Assembly (NCBI GenBank): GCA_964510375.1
Contig: CAZEBR010000002.1
Span: 22,007-86,006 of the forward strand
Source of the DNA: CAYLJV01 sp964510375
GTDB lineage: Archaea > Hadarchaeota > Hadarchaeia > Hadarchaeales > JAGGTB01
Length of the DNA: 64,000 bases
Direction of reading: 5' to 3'
A program made the position numbers and the translations under genes. Below are positions 27,524 to 36,116 of the stretch, piece by piece (the stretch's first letter is position 1; each line of letters begins with the position of its first letter). A model generated the notes under the pieces. That model ran no database searches. It was given only the letters and a program-made list of their open reading frames with translations, and was not told the origin of the DNA.

Positions 27524-28270
27524 TTAGGCTTCATCTCCGGCCTCGGACCACAGGTATTCGAAATATCCCTCGGCGTATTTGGCCAGTCCGACTTCATCGG
27601 ACCATATTCCCAACCTCCTACCTCCCCTTTCCAATACCAAGAGCACTTCCTTTCCGTCCACAATAACCCCTCCGCCGAAGAGCGGATCCCGAAATCTAAC
27701 TTCTATCTCCGAAGAATCGACAAATTTCTTAACTAATTCGTTATTTTCGGAAGTTAGAATCCTTATATCCAGATTCTTGGTTTCCATGAGCGGTACGAAA
27801 TCCTCGATATCCGAAATTCCTTCGGGAAAATTGGGGAGCGAAATTGAAACCTTGATGTCCGCCCGTACAAACATCTCTTCAATCCTGCCCAAAATCTCCT
27901 GATCGCCACGTATTATCCAGACGTCCGGCTTCTCTACCTCGCCACTTTTCTCGTACATAGGTTCCAACTCCTGCTTGATCGTTTCACTCGCCTCCTTGAA
28001 CTGCTCCTCCCTCTTAATTCGCTCCAACCTGATGATTTCGGAGGGTGGCTTGGCCCGGTACCTAGAAGGCCTGCTAGACTGACTTTCAACCCAACCCCTT
28101 TTCTCAAGCTTTGAGAGAACGTCGTATATCCTAGAATGGGGAACATCAGAAACTTCACTCAAATCGCCTGCGGTGCTCGGACCCGAAGAAACTAACCCAA
28201 TATAGGTCCGGGTCTCGTATTCCGTAAGGCCTAGGTCCTTCAGAGTCTTCTTAATCTTCTCGGAAACCAT
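27524..28270 (-). CDS. TrmB family transcriptional regulator
   Basis: A 248-residue regulator. The N-terminal winged helix includes LTEYETRTYIGLVSSGPSTA, GDLSEVSDVPHSRIYDVLSK and LEKRGWVESQ, the TrmB DNA-binding signature. A coiled-coil linker (about 85-115) precedes a C-terminal ligand-binding domain with VDGKEVLLVLERGGRR. TrmB proteins sense sugars or other small metabolites. It is divergent from the radical SAM gene at 28348 over a 77-base gap that carries an inverted repeat, so it likely controls itself and that gene. Confidence 0.85.
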   Translation of the reverse strand: MVSEKIKKTLKDLGLTEYETRTYIGLVSSGPSTAGDLSEVSDVPHSRIYDVLSKLEKRGWVESQSSRPSRYRAKPPSEIIRLERIKREEQFKEASETIKQELEPMYEKSGEVEKPDVWIIRGDQEILGRIEEMFVRADIKVSISLPNFPEGISDIEDFVPLMETKNLDIRILTSENNELVKKFVDSSEIEVRFRDPLFGGGVIVDGKEVLLVLERGGRRLGIWSDEVGLAKYAEGYFEYLWSEAGDEA

Positions 28271-28279
28271 CTATAAACA

Positions 28280-28305
28280 CCAGAAACCGAATTTTCATAT
28301 TCTGG
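28280..28305. promoter_or_regulatory. Inverted repeat, candidate TrmB operator
   Basis: CCAGAA at 28280-28285 and its exact complement TTCTGG at 28300-28305, 14 bases apart, lie between the TrmB start (28270) and the TATA box (28321-28329) of the divergent radical SAM gene. Position and symmetry suit a regulator binding site; binding is not shown. Confidence 0.4.
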
Positions 28306-28320
28306 ATAGTTAAAAAACCC

Positions 28321-28329
28321 TTATATATT
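28321..28329 (+). promoter_or_regulatory. TATA box for the Tes-like radical SAM gene
   Basis: TTATATATT, centred about 23 bases before the ATG at 28348, fits an archaeal promoter with transcription starting at or next to the start codon (leaderless mRNA). Confidence 0.6.
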
Positions 28330-28347
28330 CACCCCAAAGAGTAGTGA

Positions 28348-29886
28348 ATGAAACTCATGCCTACTGAAGTTAAGGAAGAAGTAGAATCCATCTGTCCCGA
28401 GTGCTTCAAGAATGGAGAGATAGAGAAGATACCGGCTCAAGTAGTAGAGGAAAACGGGAAAATTTGGATCAAGAAGGAGTGCCCGGAACACGGAAAATTC
28501 AAGGACATAATCTTCGACGACGCCACCCTCTACGAGAAGTGGAATAAATTCGGGAGGGAGGGGACTGGACCTGACAACGTGGATCCTTTACCTCTGTCGG
28601 ACGGGGAACTGTATTCAAAGCATCAGTCACAAAGCGTGCTCACGAACCTCTTCGTTACAAACAGGTGCAATTTGAGATGCAGCTATTGCTTTGCGAACTC
28701 GGGGGCCGAGGGATTCGTCTACGAGCCGAGCTTGGACGAAATAGAAAAGATGTTGAAGCAGGTGAGGGAACAAAAGCCCGTTTCCTCAAAAGCCTTACAA
28801 ATAACCGGAGGCGAACCCACCCTGAGGGAAGATCTTTTCGACATCATCGAGATGGCCAATGACCTCGGTTTCATTCACGTTCAGCTCAACACCAACGGGA
28901 TAAAACTCGCCGAGTCCGAAGAATACTGTGAGAAACTGAAGGAATTCGGAGTGGGCACGGTCTATTTAAGCTTCGACGGAATGACCGAGGAATCCGACCC
29001 GTGGGTGGAACAGCACAAGAAAGCCGTGGAAAACCTGAGGGAAGCCGGCATAGGAGTGGTTCTGGTACCCACTGTAATCAGGAACATGAATCTGGACGAG
29101 CTGGCAGATATAATAAACTATGCGAAGGACAACATCGATGTCGTCAGAGGGGTCAACTTCCAGCCCGTATCGTTCACGGGTAGAATAACCAACATCACGA
29201 AAGAGGACAGGGAAAGGGAAAGGGTGGATTACTCTACCATGCTCAGAGCGATAGAAGAAGGGCTTGACGGTCAGATAAAAATGGACGACTGGTATCCGGT
29301 CCCGTTTGTCGTCCCAATTTCAAAATTAGTAGAAAACCTGAAGGGAGAGAGACAGGTCGAATTTACTCCCAACCCCAAGTGTGGAGGGGCGACCTACGTA
29401 TTCGTAAAGGACGGCGAACTGATACCGATAACCAGATTCGTCGATGTTGAAGGACTGATGGAGATGGTAGACGAGCTTTCTCAGAAAGATGGCTTTTTGA
29501 AAAAATCCAAAATAGCGTTTCGTCTCGCCAAAGATGCATCGAAATATATCGACGGAGAAAAGGCCCCCGACGAACTCAACATTAACAAAATCTTAGTAGA
29601 AGCGATCACCGGAGGTAACTACGATTCGCTGGCCCAGTTCCACGAGAAGACCCTCTTCCTGGGTTCAATGTGGTTCCAAGACGCTTGGAACATTAGCATG
29701 GATCGTCTCAGCAAGTGCGTCATTCACTACACGACGCCCGAAGGCGTGGTCCCATTCTGTACCTACAACGGACTAAACGTGGGGCAGGACATCAGGAAAA
29801 AACATTCAAAATCGATCGAAGAATGGGAAGAGGAAACCGGCAAGGACCCCAAGGACGACCTCTGGGATGGAGGCCCCACAAGCTAG
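28348..29886 (+). CDS. Radical SAM enzyme, tetraether-lipid-synthase/MJ0619-like
   Basis: A 512-residue radical SAM protein. It has an N-terminal metal-binding region with CPECFKNGEIEKIPAQ and ECPEHGKF, then the cluster motif CNLRCSYCFAN (Cx3Cx2C, about residues 109-116), and ITGGEPTLREDL. The C-terminal region has more cysteines (PNPKCGGATY, LSKCVIHYT, VPFCTYNG). This layout is shared by the archaeal Tes (GDGT tetraether) enzymes and by MJ0619-type pterin methylases. Tes would join two archaeol chains, MJ0619-like enzymes add methyl groups; sequence alone does not decide. Divergent from a TrmB regulator. Confidence 0.7.
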   Translation: MKLMPTEVKEEVESICPECFKNGEIEKIPAQVVEENGKIWIKKECPEHGKFKDIIFDDATLYEKWNKFGREGTGPDNVDPLPLSDGELYSKHQSQSVLTNLFVTNRCNLRCSYCFANSGAEGFVYEPSLDEIEKMLKQVREQKPVSSKALQITGGEPTLREDLFDIIEMANDLGFIHVQLNTNGIKLAESEEYCEKLKEFGVGTVYLSFDGMTEESDPWVEQHKKAVENLREAGIGVVLVPTVIRNMNLDELADIINYAKDNIDVVRGVNFQPVSFTGRITNITKEDRERERVDYSTMLRAIEEGLDGQIKMDDWYPVPFVVPISKLVENLKGERQVEFTPNPKCGGATYVFVKDGELIPITRFVDVEGLMEMVDELSQKDGFLKKSKIAFRLAKDASKYIDGEKAPDELNINKILVEAITGGNYDSLAQFHEKTLFLGSMWFQDAWNISMDRLSKCVIHYTTPEGVVPFCTYNGLNVGQDIRKKHSKSIEEWEEETGKDPKDDLWDGGPTS

Positions 29887-30020
29887 AAAACCGTTAAAGA
29901 AACCAAAATACGGGCAAAATCAAGTTAAGTTATTTATAGATAGAAACAATCATTCTTTCAAACTGGACCCTTAGAAAGGAAGATATATCAAACATCAAGA
30001 TAAGAATTCGAAAACTGGAG

Positions 30021-30239
30021 GTGCCCCAAATATATCCAAAAAAATATACCCGCTTTGAGAAGGCCCGTGTGATTGGAGCCAGGGCTATCCAGATAGAGTT
30101 AGGGGCTCCCGTACTAATTGACGTTCCCGAGGATGTTTCTGATCCAATCGACATAGCCAGCATGGAATTTGAGGAAGAAGCAATCCCCATGACCATTGTA
30201 AGAAGGATGCCAACCGGAGAGAGAATCTCTAGAGAGTAA
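30021..30239 (+). CDS. rpoK: RNA polymerase subunit K (RPB6/omega homolog)
   Basis: A 72-residue subunit. YTRFEKARVIGARAIQIELG, then GAPVLIDVP and the C-terminal IPMTIVRRMPTGERISRE match archaeal RpoK. The GTG at 30021 is the first plausible start; no stronger one is visible. It sits 45 bases before fen, and the two may be co-transcribed. Confidence 0.9.
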   Translation: MPQIYPKKYTRFEKARVIGARAIQIELGAPVLIDVPEDVSDPIDIASMEFEEEAIPMTIVRRMPTGERISRE

Positions 30240-30284
30240 ATTGGTCATAAATAGCTTGAAGGCTTTTTCTTAACTGGGGATTAA

Positions 30285-31310
30285 GTGGGAGTTAAAATAA
30301 AGGATATCGTCCCGCTTCGGGAAGTGACCCTAGAACATCTCAAGGGTAGGACCATAGCGGTCGACGCCATGAACACGCTCTACCAGTTCTTGTCCATAAT
30401 CAGACAGAAAGATGGAACTCCACTCAAGGACTCGCAGGGGAGGGTTACATCGCACCTTTCCGGACTCTTCTATCGAACTTCGAAGCTCGTGGAAATGGGT
30501 ATAGAACCTGTACCCGTTTTCGACGGCGAGCCCCCCGAACTCAAGGAAGAGGAGCTCGACACGAGGAGAAAAATCAGGGCGGAGGCCGAAAAGGCTAAAG
30601 AAAAGGCTCTTGAGGAGGGGAAAGAAGACGAAGCTTTCAAGTACGCCCAGAGGTCCGCCAGACTCTCGGACGAGATGGTCGGGCAATCGAAGGAGCTACT
30701 CGATGTCATGGGGATCCCTTGGGTCCAGGCGCCCGGAGAGGGCGAAGCGCAGGCGGCACACATGACCAAAAGTGGAGACGCTTGGGCCACGGGCAGTCAG
30801 GACTTCGACAGTTTGCTATACGGGTCTCCCGTACTCGTAAGAAACATGGCGCTCACGGGGAAAAGAAAACTCCCGGGAAAGGACAAATACAAGGAAGTCC
30901 ATCCCGAAGTCGTGGAGCTAAAAGATCTTTTGGAGGAACACGGTATCGATCAAGGACAGTTAATCGCAATAGGAATTCTGGTAGGCACGGACTATAACGA
31001 CGGAATAAAGGGGCTAGGGCCGAAAAAATCGCTCGACCTCGTAAAGGAGGAGGGAAGTCTAGAAAAAATTCTCGAATCGGAGGTCGGAGAAAAGTTCGAG
31101 ACTGAGCCCCTAGAAGTGAAAAAGCTATTCACCGACCCAAAAGTCACGGACGAATACGACATCACGTGGAACGATCCGGACACTGAAAAAATAAAAGAAT
31201 TCCTCTGTGAAAAACACGACTTTTCCGAATCCAGAATAGAAACGGGAATAAAGCGTCTAGAAAAAGGAGCCGGCGAACGGGCACAGGAATCTCTGGAAAA
31301 GTGGACCTGA
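30285..31310 (+). CDS. fen: Flap endonuclease 1
   Basis: Structure-specific 5' nuclease for Okazaki fragment processing and repair. The 341-residue protein shows the FEN-1 blocks in order: IAVDAMNTLYQFL with a metal-binding Asp, PVFDGEPPELK, APGEGEAQAA, TGSQDFDSLLYG and GTDYNDGIKGLGPKKSLDL (helix-hairpin-helix). The C-terminus QESLEKWT resembles the QxxLxxWF PCNA-binding box, with Thr in place of the last aromatic residue. The GTG start gives the expected MGVKIKDIV. Convergent with pcm. Confidence 0.95.
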   Translation: MGVKIKDIVPLREVTLEHLKGRTIAVDAMNTLYQFLSIIRQKDGTPLKDSQGRVTSHLSGLFYRTSKLVEMGIEPVPVFDGEPPELKEEELDTRRKIRAEAEKAKEKALEEGKEDEAFKYAQRSARLSDEMVGQSKELLDVMGIPWVQAPGEGEAQAAHMTKSGDAWATGSQDFDSLLYGSPVLVRNMALTGKRKLPGKDKYKEVHPEVVELKDLLEEHGIDQGQLIAIGILVGTDYNDGIKGLGPKKSLDLVKEEGSLEKILESEVGEKFETEPLEVKKLFTDPKVTDEYDITWNDPDTEKIKEFLCEKHDFSESRIETGIKRLEKGAGERAQESLEKWT

Positions 31311-31316
31311 AAGCAG

Positions 31317-32000
31317 TTACAAAAACGGACCCACAATACCACTCATCTGGCTTNNNNNNNNNNGATCGCCCACCAAAGGGACAAAGGCGCATCTCCCGTG
31401 TTTGCTTCTAACCGTTTCGTCCTCCGATTTTTTCTCTATCGCGTACAGCGTCTGACCCATGTAGCTACTCCCGACCGGAATAGCTAGACGGCCATCCACC
31501 TTTAGCTGTTCGATTAACGGATCGGGAACTTCCGGAGCGCAGGCGGTAACCAAAATCTTATCCCACGGAGCACCCTCCTCGTAGCCAGTCGTTCCGTCTC
31601 CTACCACGACCTCCACCCCTTCATAGGAGGCCTCTTTAAGATTCTTTCGACCTGTTTTGGCCACGCTCTCAAGCCTCTCCACGCTTACCACCTCACCTTC
31701 CTCCCCCGCCAGCTCAGAAAGCAAAGCGGCGTTATACCCGGAACCGGTTCCTATTTCGAGTATCCTATTTCCCTCCTCTACTTCGAGAACCTCCAGCATA
31801 ATGGCGATCATGCTCGGGGCCGATATCGTCTGGCCTTCTCCTATGGGGAGCGGATTATCGGCATAAGCATTGTCTCTAGACCTCGGCGGAACAAACTTCT
31901 CGCGGGGGACCGACAAAAAAGCATCCGAAACGTCCGAACTCTCTATGTACCCCCTTCTCTTGAGGCTCTGAACCAACTCCTCCCTCTTACCTTCGAACAT
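31317..32000 (-). CDS. pcm: Protein-L-isoaspartate O-methyltransferase, C-terminus interrupted by a gap
   Basis: Repairs isoaspartyl residues in damaged proteins using SAM. About 227 residues: VPREKFVP, then GEGQTISAPSMIAIMLEVL, ILEIGTGSGYNAALLSEL (SAM motif I) and VVVGDGTTGYEEGAPWDKIL are all family-typical. The ATG (31998-32000) giving MFEGKREELV is used; a longer frame has no support. The end GRCAFVPLVGD runs into a 10-N gap at 31354-31363, so the last residues and the stop are uncertain. Confidence 0.9.
   Translation of the reverse strand: MFEGKREELVQSLKRRGYIESSDVSDAFLSVPREKFVPPRSRDNAYADNPLPIGEGQTISAPSMIAIMLEVLEVEEGNRILEIGTGSGYNAALLSELAGEEGEVVSVERLESVAKTGRKNLKEASYEGVEVVVGDGTTGYEEGAPWDKILVTACAPEVPDPLIEQLKVDGRLAIPVGSSYMGQTLYAIEKKSEDETVRSKHGRCAFVPLVGDXXXXSQMSGIVGPFL
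31354..31363. other. Assembly gap (10 N)
   Basis: Ten undetermined bases within the expected last codons of pcm, just beyond the convergent end of fen. Confidence 0.95.
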
Positions 32001-32070
32001 ATCATTATATTGATACTCTCTCTTCCGATTTAAGATATGACTGAAGTGAACATCGGACGCGAGAAATAAT

Positions 32071-32223
32071 TTACCGAAGTTCATCGGGCAACATATGGGG
32101 TATACCATCGACGACCGGATACTCGCGACCACACTCAGGACAGACTATACTATCATCTTCCAATTCGACACCGGTCTTGCAGTACGGACAAGCCAATACT
32201 TCCATAAGCTCATCGTTTACCAT
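32071..32223 (-). CDS. Trm112-like zinc-ribbon protein
   Basis: A 50-residue protein starting MVNDELMEVLACPYCKTGVE, then IVCPECGREYPVVDGIPHML. The CxxC...CxxC pair and the VDGIP ending are the Trm112/YcaR family signature. In archaea Trm112 activates several SAM methyltransferases that act on tRNA, rRNA and release factors. The ATG at 32221-32223 is used. Confidence 0.85.
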   Translation of the reverse strand: MVNDELMEVLACPYCKTGVELEDDSIVCPECGREYPVVDGIPHMLPDELR

Positions 32224-32302
32224 TTCCACCACCAAGCTTGGGCTTCCATTGTGTTTCGATCCATTAAAAATATCTGACAAGGTACTTATTAGTAATGACA
32301 CT

Positions 32303-33250
32303 TCAATTCGAGGGACCGTCTAGTCGGTCGGAACTTTCCACGATTTTCTTTAAACCCTTTCTCAATGAAATTTCAGGTGTATACCCCATTTTCTCCTTGA
32401 TCTTACCTATATCCGACTCGCTATGGCGAACATCACCCGCACGCTCATCCTCGTAAACCGGATCAATGTCCTCGTTTCCGGTCAGTTCCAACAATACTTC
32501 GCAAAGCTCATTTACGGAGATCGAACTCCCGGTTCCGACATTGAAAACGTGGCCACACAAGCCCTCCGTCTCCAGTGAAAGCAAATTTGCCTTAACAACG
32601 TCGTCCACATACACAAAATCCCTGGTCTGTTTTCCGTCTCCGTAGATAATCGGCGCTTTTTCTTCCGCCAAACGTTCGAGAAATTTTGATATGACTCCCG
32701 CGTACCTTCCACCGGATTGACCGGGGCCGTAAACGTTGAAGTAGCGTAGAATCACTGTTTCGAGGCCATTCTCACTATACTCTCTACATTCCTTCTCGGC
32801 ATCGAGCTTAGACTCGGCGTAAGGAGACTCCGGATCGACGGGAGAACTCTCGGTTAGAGGCAGATCCTCCGGCTCCCCGTAAACCGCACAGGAGGATGCG
32901 AAGACGAAACGGTCCACATCTCCTGCCAAACTCTCCTCCAACAGATTAGCCGTACCCCCGACATTCACTTCTCGAGTCAACTCGGGATTTTCCACGGACA
33001 CCGGGACGCTAGTTATGGCCGCCTCGTGGAATACCGCATCCACCTCCGTTAGCGCCTCCTCGACATCATCTTCGTTCCTGATATCGCCCTCGATAAACCG
33101 AAAAGACGAATCATCTTCGTGCCTCTCTATGTTCTCGAAATTACCCGAATAGAGGTTATCCAGAACCTTAACAGAATGCCCATTAGACAAAACCGTGTCG
33201 ACTATATGACTTCCTATGAAACCAGCACCGCCGGTGACCAGAACCTTCAA
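32303..33250 (-). CDS. NAD-dependent sugar-nucleotide epimerase (GalE-like)
   Basis: A 315-residue extended short-chain dehydrogenase. KVLVTGGAGFIGSHIVDTVL binds NAD near the N-terminus, FASSCAVYGEPEDLPLTE holds the substrate loop, and YAESKLDAEKECREY carries the YxxxK catalytic pair. Family members epimerise UDP-glucose or UDP-N-acetyl sugars for surface glycans. The start is a TTG. Related to the second epimerase at 45682-46587 but clearly a different sequence. Confidence 0.87.
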   Translation of the reverse strand: MKVLVTGGAGFIGSHIVDTVLSNGHSVKVLDNLYSGNFENIERHEDDSSFRFIEGDIRNEDDVEEALTEVDAVFHEAAITSVPVSVENPELTREVNVGGTANLLEESLAGDVDRFVFASSCAVYGEPEDLPLTESSPVDPESPYAESKLDAEKECREYSENGLETVILRYFNVYGPGQSGGRYAGVISKFLERLAEEKAPIIYGDGKQTRDFVYVDDVVKANLLSLETEGLCGHVFNVGTGSSISVNELCEVLLELTGNEDIDPVYEDERAGDVRHSESDIGKIKEKMGYTPEISLRKGLKKIVESSDRLDGPSN

Positions 33251-33363
33251 CTTGTTACCCCTTGCTAGAGGGAGTAACTTACTTTTTAAAGTCTTTTCAA
33301 TAAACCAAATATCTCAAAATGCTAATACGGATTTATTAATCCGGATCGCCCGGATTTCGTAGC

Positions 33364-33924
33364 CTAGAAGTAAGAAAAAACGAGAGAGGAAACGAAACCG
33401 ACGATCAAAGAAGCCGACACGATCATGAGTAGCTGCGAAAGGGGTTCGGAACCAAAATCGGGGGATATCGGTTTTTTCCTCAGCCTGTTCAAAGCATAGA
33501 TGGAACTCTGAAGCCCCAATCGACCGGACCACAGACAGAGCGGCAGGTTCACGGTCAAGATCAAGATTACGAACAGAACATTCATAACTTCATTAGCAGG
33601 TATATTGGAAACAGACCATCCCCTGATTATTTCTTCCACGTGTACGATAAGGGAGAAGTCATACATCCCCCGAGCAAAAAGGAATATTCCCCCGCCTACC
33701 CCAAACAGAATGTGGGACAGTACGAATATTGAGATCGTCGTCAGGGAAAAATAGACAATCATCTCCCACCAAGGGGCGAAAAAAGCGGACTGGGGAATTC
33801 GTACTGCCTTGCTCAGTTCAAGTATTATTTCATTGTATCCAAAAAGGCGCCCAAAAATTATTCCTGCCATCCAGCTGGAAATAATCGATAGCCAGAGAAT
33901 CGACTTTATCCGATTAGGGTGCAA
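33364..33924 (-). CDS. Multi-pass membrane protein, SpoIIM-like
   Basis: 186 residues with four or five hydrophobic segments. The pattern INLPLC-like NLPLCLWSGRLGLQSSIYAL, then NRLRKKPISPDF, resembles archaeal proteins of the SpoIIM/DUF95 type (stage II sporulation protein M), whose function in archaea is unknown. The assignment rests on this one segment. Confidence 0.5.
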   Translation of the reverse strand: MHPNRIKSILWLSIISSWMAGIIFGRLFGYNEIILELSKAVRIPQSAFFAPWWEMIVYFSLTTISIFVLSHILFGVGGGIFLFARGMYDFSLIVHVEEIIRGWSVSNIPANEVMNVLFVILILTVNLPLCLWSGRLGLQSSIYALNRLRKKPISPDFGSEPLSQLLMIVSASLIVGFVSSLVFSYF

Positions 33925-33945
33925 AAAAACCCACCAGATGGGACT

Positions 33946-34218
33946 TTATCCACCGTGCTCTTTTTCATACCTACGCTTGGCGTTATCGATCGTCTTTTTC
34001 AAGTAATTATGGCTTTCAGAATCGCTACTACTGCTATCAGAACTCTTCTTAGTGCTCGTTTTCTTGATCTTAGTCTTGGGCTTTTTCTTGGTTCTCTTAT
34101 CGGTCTTCACCGAGACGGAGTCCTCTAACTTCTCGATTCGCTTCTCCATACTCTTGATTTTTTTGGCCAACTTTCTGATCTGATTTTCTAAGTTCTTTAC
34201 TGACTCTGCATCATTCAT
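33946..34218 (-). CDS. Small coiled-coil protein with Lys/Ser-rich linker
   Basis: 90 residues from the ATG at 34216-34218. The first 40 residues form a predicted coiled coil (NLENQIRKLAKKIKSMEKR), followed by a low-complexity Lys/Thr/Ser stretch (about 45-75) and a basic C-terminal helix. Nothing more can be said about its function. Confidence 0.5.
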   Translation of the reverse strand: MNDAESVKNLENQIRKLAKKIKSMEKRIEKLEDSVSVKTDKRTKKKPKTKIKKTSTKKSSDSSSSDSESHNYLKKTIDNAKRRYEKEHGG

Positions 34219-34269
34219 CCGGCACCACCGCTTCACGCTGAATGAATTTTGCTAATAAATCTTTTCCAC

Positions 34270-34881
34270 TTAACAGGAAAGTTCCTCCTCGACTACCTCT
34301 CCATTAGGCTCCTTCTCCTCAAACACCTGGGCCGAAAACTTCTCAATCTCCACATCTGTCTTCACCCAAGTATCGGGCGAAAGCCCGGCCTTGACACAAG
34401 TTTGAGAAAGAAACTCTTCCTCGTCCCAACCCTGATCCAGCGGCACCTGAGGCAGAAGAAGTCCCTCCCTACCCCCTCTCTTTACTATCAGGCCATCCCT
34501 CCCTACCTCTATTTTCTCCGAACATTCTTTCTTGTTTCTTATCTCGATTTCCTCTGGCGGGGTCAGGACGCTAACCTCGACCGTGGCGGCATCTAGCTCT
34601 TCGGGCTCCAGACTGGGAAATCTGGGATCTCGGGTAGCGGCGCTTATTGCAGAATCGATCAATCCCTCCACCAAAGACTGCTGGGGCATCGGCCGACCGA
34701 TACATCCCCTTAAGGATCCTTCCTTGTTGAGAGTGACAAACACGCCCCTATCCTCTGTAAATATCTCCTCAAGATCCTCCGGCGGCTCAATTTTTTTGCC
34801 GTCCTCTAAATACGTTTCTATCGCGCGTCTTGCCAGCCGAACGGCCTCACTTCCTTCTTCAATAGTCAGCAGAAAAATCAC
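34270..34881 (-). CDS. AMMECR1 domain protein
   Basis: A 203-residue AMMECR1 family protein: GVFVTLNKEGSLRGCIGRP with the strictly conserved RGCIG, LIDSAISAATRDPRFPSL and VEVSVLTPPEEI follow in family order, and LDQGWDEEEFLSQTCVKAGL near the C-terminus. The function is unknown; the fold suggests nucleic acid or ligand handling. The GTG start overlaps the upstream Mut7-C gene by 23 bases. Confidence 0.88.
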   Translation of the reverse strand: MIFLLTIEEGSEAVRLARRAIETYLEDGKKIEPPEDLEEIFTEDRGVFVTLNKEGSLRGCIGRPMPQQSLVEGLIDSAISAATRDPRFPSLEPEELDAATVEVSVLTPPEEIEIRNKKECSEKIEVGRDGLIVKRGGREGLLLPQVPLDQGWDEEEFLSQTCVKAGLSPDTWVKTDVEIEKFSAQVFEEKEPNGEVVEEELSC

Positions 34882-35368
34882 CCCTCAATCTATCATATCC
34901 TTCGATGCTCTCCGCTATTTTTTCCCAGTGGCTACCTGGCCAATAAATTTTGCCACAGCTCTCACACTTCCAAAAACGATCGTTTTTCTCCAATACGGTA
35001 TCTGAAATATTCCCTTCTACAGATTCCTTATCTATCTCGGAAAGAACCCCGTTGCAGGCCGTGCATCGAGAATTTCCCAGCTCAATTTCAAAAATTTCTC
35101 CCAATGAATCGGAAATTTTGACCATTTGTTCCTGTACCTCAGCCTCGCCCTCGATCAGCAAACTCTCCAAACCCTCCTTAAGCGCCCTCCTATGAAGTTC
35201 CACATCGCTAGTGATCAAAATTCTATTATTCATCTCCGCCTTTTCAAGCAAAAAATCGTCTTCATCACGAGAAGAAACCTCTTGATCGTTTACATAAACC
35301 ACGTCCTCGCCCGCAAGCCTCAACCATCGAGTAAGCTTTCCAAGCATCCCGTCAGTTATAAATCTCAT
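34859..35368 (-). CDS. Mut7-C RNase domain protein with C-terminal zinc ribbon
   Basis: 169 residues. RFITDGMLGKLTRWLRLAG starts the Mut7-C (PIN-fold) domain, followed by ILITSDVELHRRALKEG. The tail has CTACNGVL and CESCGKIYWPGSHW, a zinc ribbon typical of archaeal Mut7-C proteins (DUF82). RNase activity is predicted from the fold. In an operon with AMMECR1. Confidence 0.85.
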   Translation of the reverse strand: MRFITDGMLGKLTRWLRLAGEDVVYVNDQEVSSRDEDDFLLEKAEMNNRILITSDVELHRRALKEGLESLLIEGEAEVQEQMVKISDSLGEIFEIELGNSRCTACNGVLSEIDKESVEGNISDTVLEKNDRFWKCESCGKIYWPGSHWEKIAESIEGYDRLRGDFSADY

Positions 35369-35375
35369 AGTTAGA

Positions 35376-36086
35376 TTAGCTTTCCTCTTTCATCAGTTTA
35401 TTTGCCAGTTTCTTTATTTCTCTAGAGGCCGGCGAGTCGGGACTCCACTCCAGAAGGACTTTACCCTCCTTTAGAGAGCGGAGAACCTCCTTATCGTAAG
35501 GAATCGAAGAAAAAATCGGGAGATCCATGATCCGCGTTATCTCGTCAGTGTCCAGTTCGTACTCCTCTCCCTTAACCTGATTTAACACCAAACCGGTCAA
35601 ATCGAGATCTAGAAACCCGGCCGCCGCCTTTGTTTTCATCGTATCAGTGACTGCGGTAATCTCGGGCACCGTCACGAGAAGGAGTTCCTTGCAGGATTTT
35701 AACGCCGCTATAGTCTCCCCTCTAAGACCGTTTGGAGTGTCCAACAAGACGTATTCGTAACCTTCAACTCGATTTAAAATCACTTGAGAGAGCCTAGAGG
35801 GTTTGGCCCTTCTCATTTTATCGATGCTCACGGAGGCCGGAATCACGTGAACGCCCTTCGGTCCATTATATACTGCCTCCTCAAGAGATATTCCTCCCAT
35901 CAACACGTCATTGATCGTCCTCGGAACTTTTTCCAAGTTGAAAAACAGTGCCTGATTCGGCGAGGTAATACATGCATCTATGATGAGAGTAGATTCACCC
36001 ATCTCGGCGAGGGCAACTCCCAAATTGGCCGTCAGGGTACTTCGCCCTACGCCACCCTTACCAGAACCGATCCCAATCACGCGCAT
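35376..36086 (-). CDS. MinD/ParA-like P-loop ATPase with a variant P-loop
   Basis: A 236-residue SIMIBI ATPase related to MinD. The deviant Walker A reads GSGKGGVGRSTLTANLG: the signature Lys is present, but the usual P-loop Lys before Ser/Thr is Arg. The switch region LLIDACITSPNQALFF-like segment (IDACITSPN) replaces the usual DxDxxxPN, and VLLDTPNGL corresponds to Walker B. Archaeal MinD-like proteins may position cellular machinery. The substitutions could weaken hydrolysis. First gene of the minus block below the reductase. Confidence 0.8.
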   Translation of the reverse strand: MRVIGIGSGKGGVGRSTLTANLGVALAEMGESTLIIDACITSPNQALFFNLEKVPRTINDVLMGGISLEEAVYNGPKGVHVIPASVSIDKMRRAKPSRLSQVILNRVEGYEYVLLDTPNGLRGETIAALKSCKELLLVTVPEITAVTDTMKTKAAAGFLDLDLTGLVLNQVKGEEYELDTDEITRIMDLPIFSSIPYDKEVLRSLKEGKVLLEWSPDSPASREIKKLANKLMKEES

Positions 36087-36116
36087 TTTGCTATTTAAAC
36101 CTCGTGGGTTTCATTT

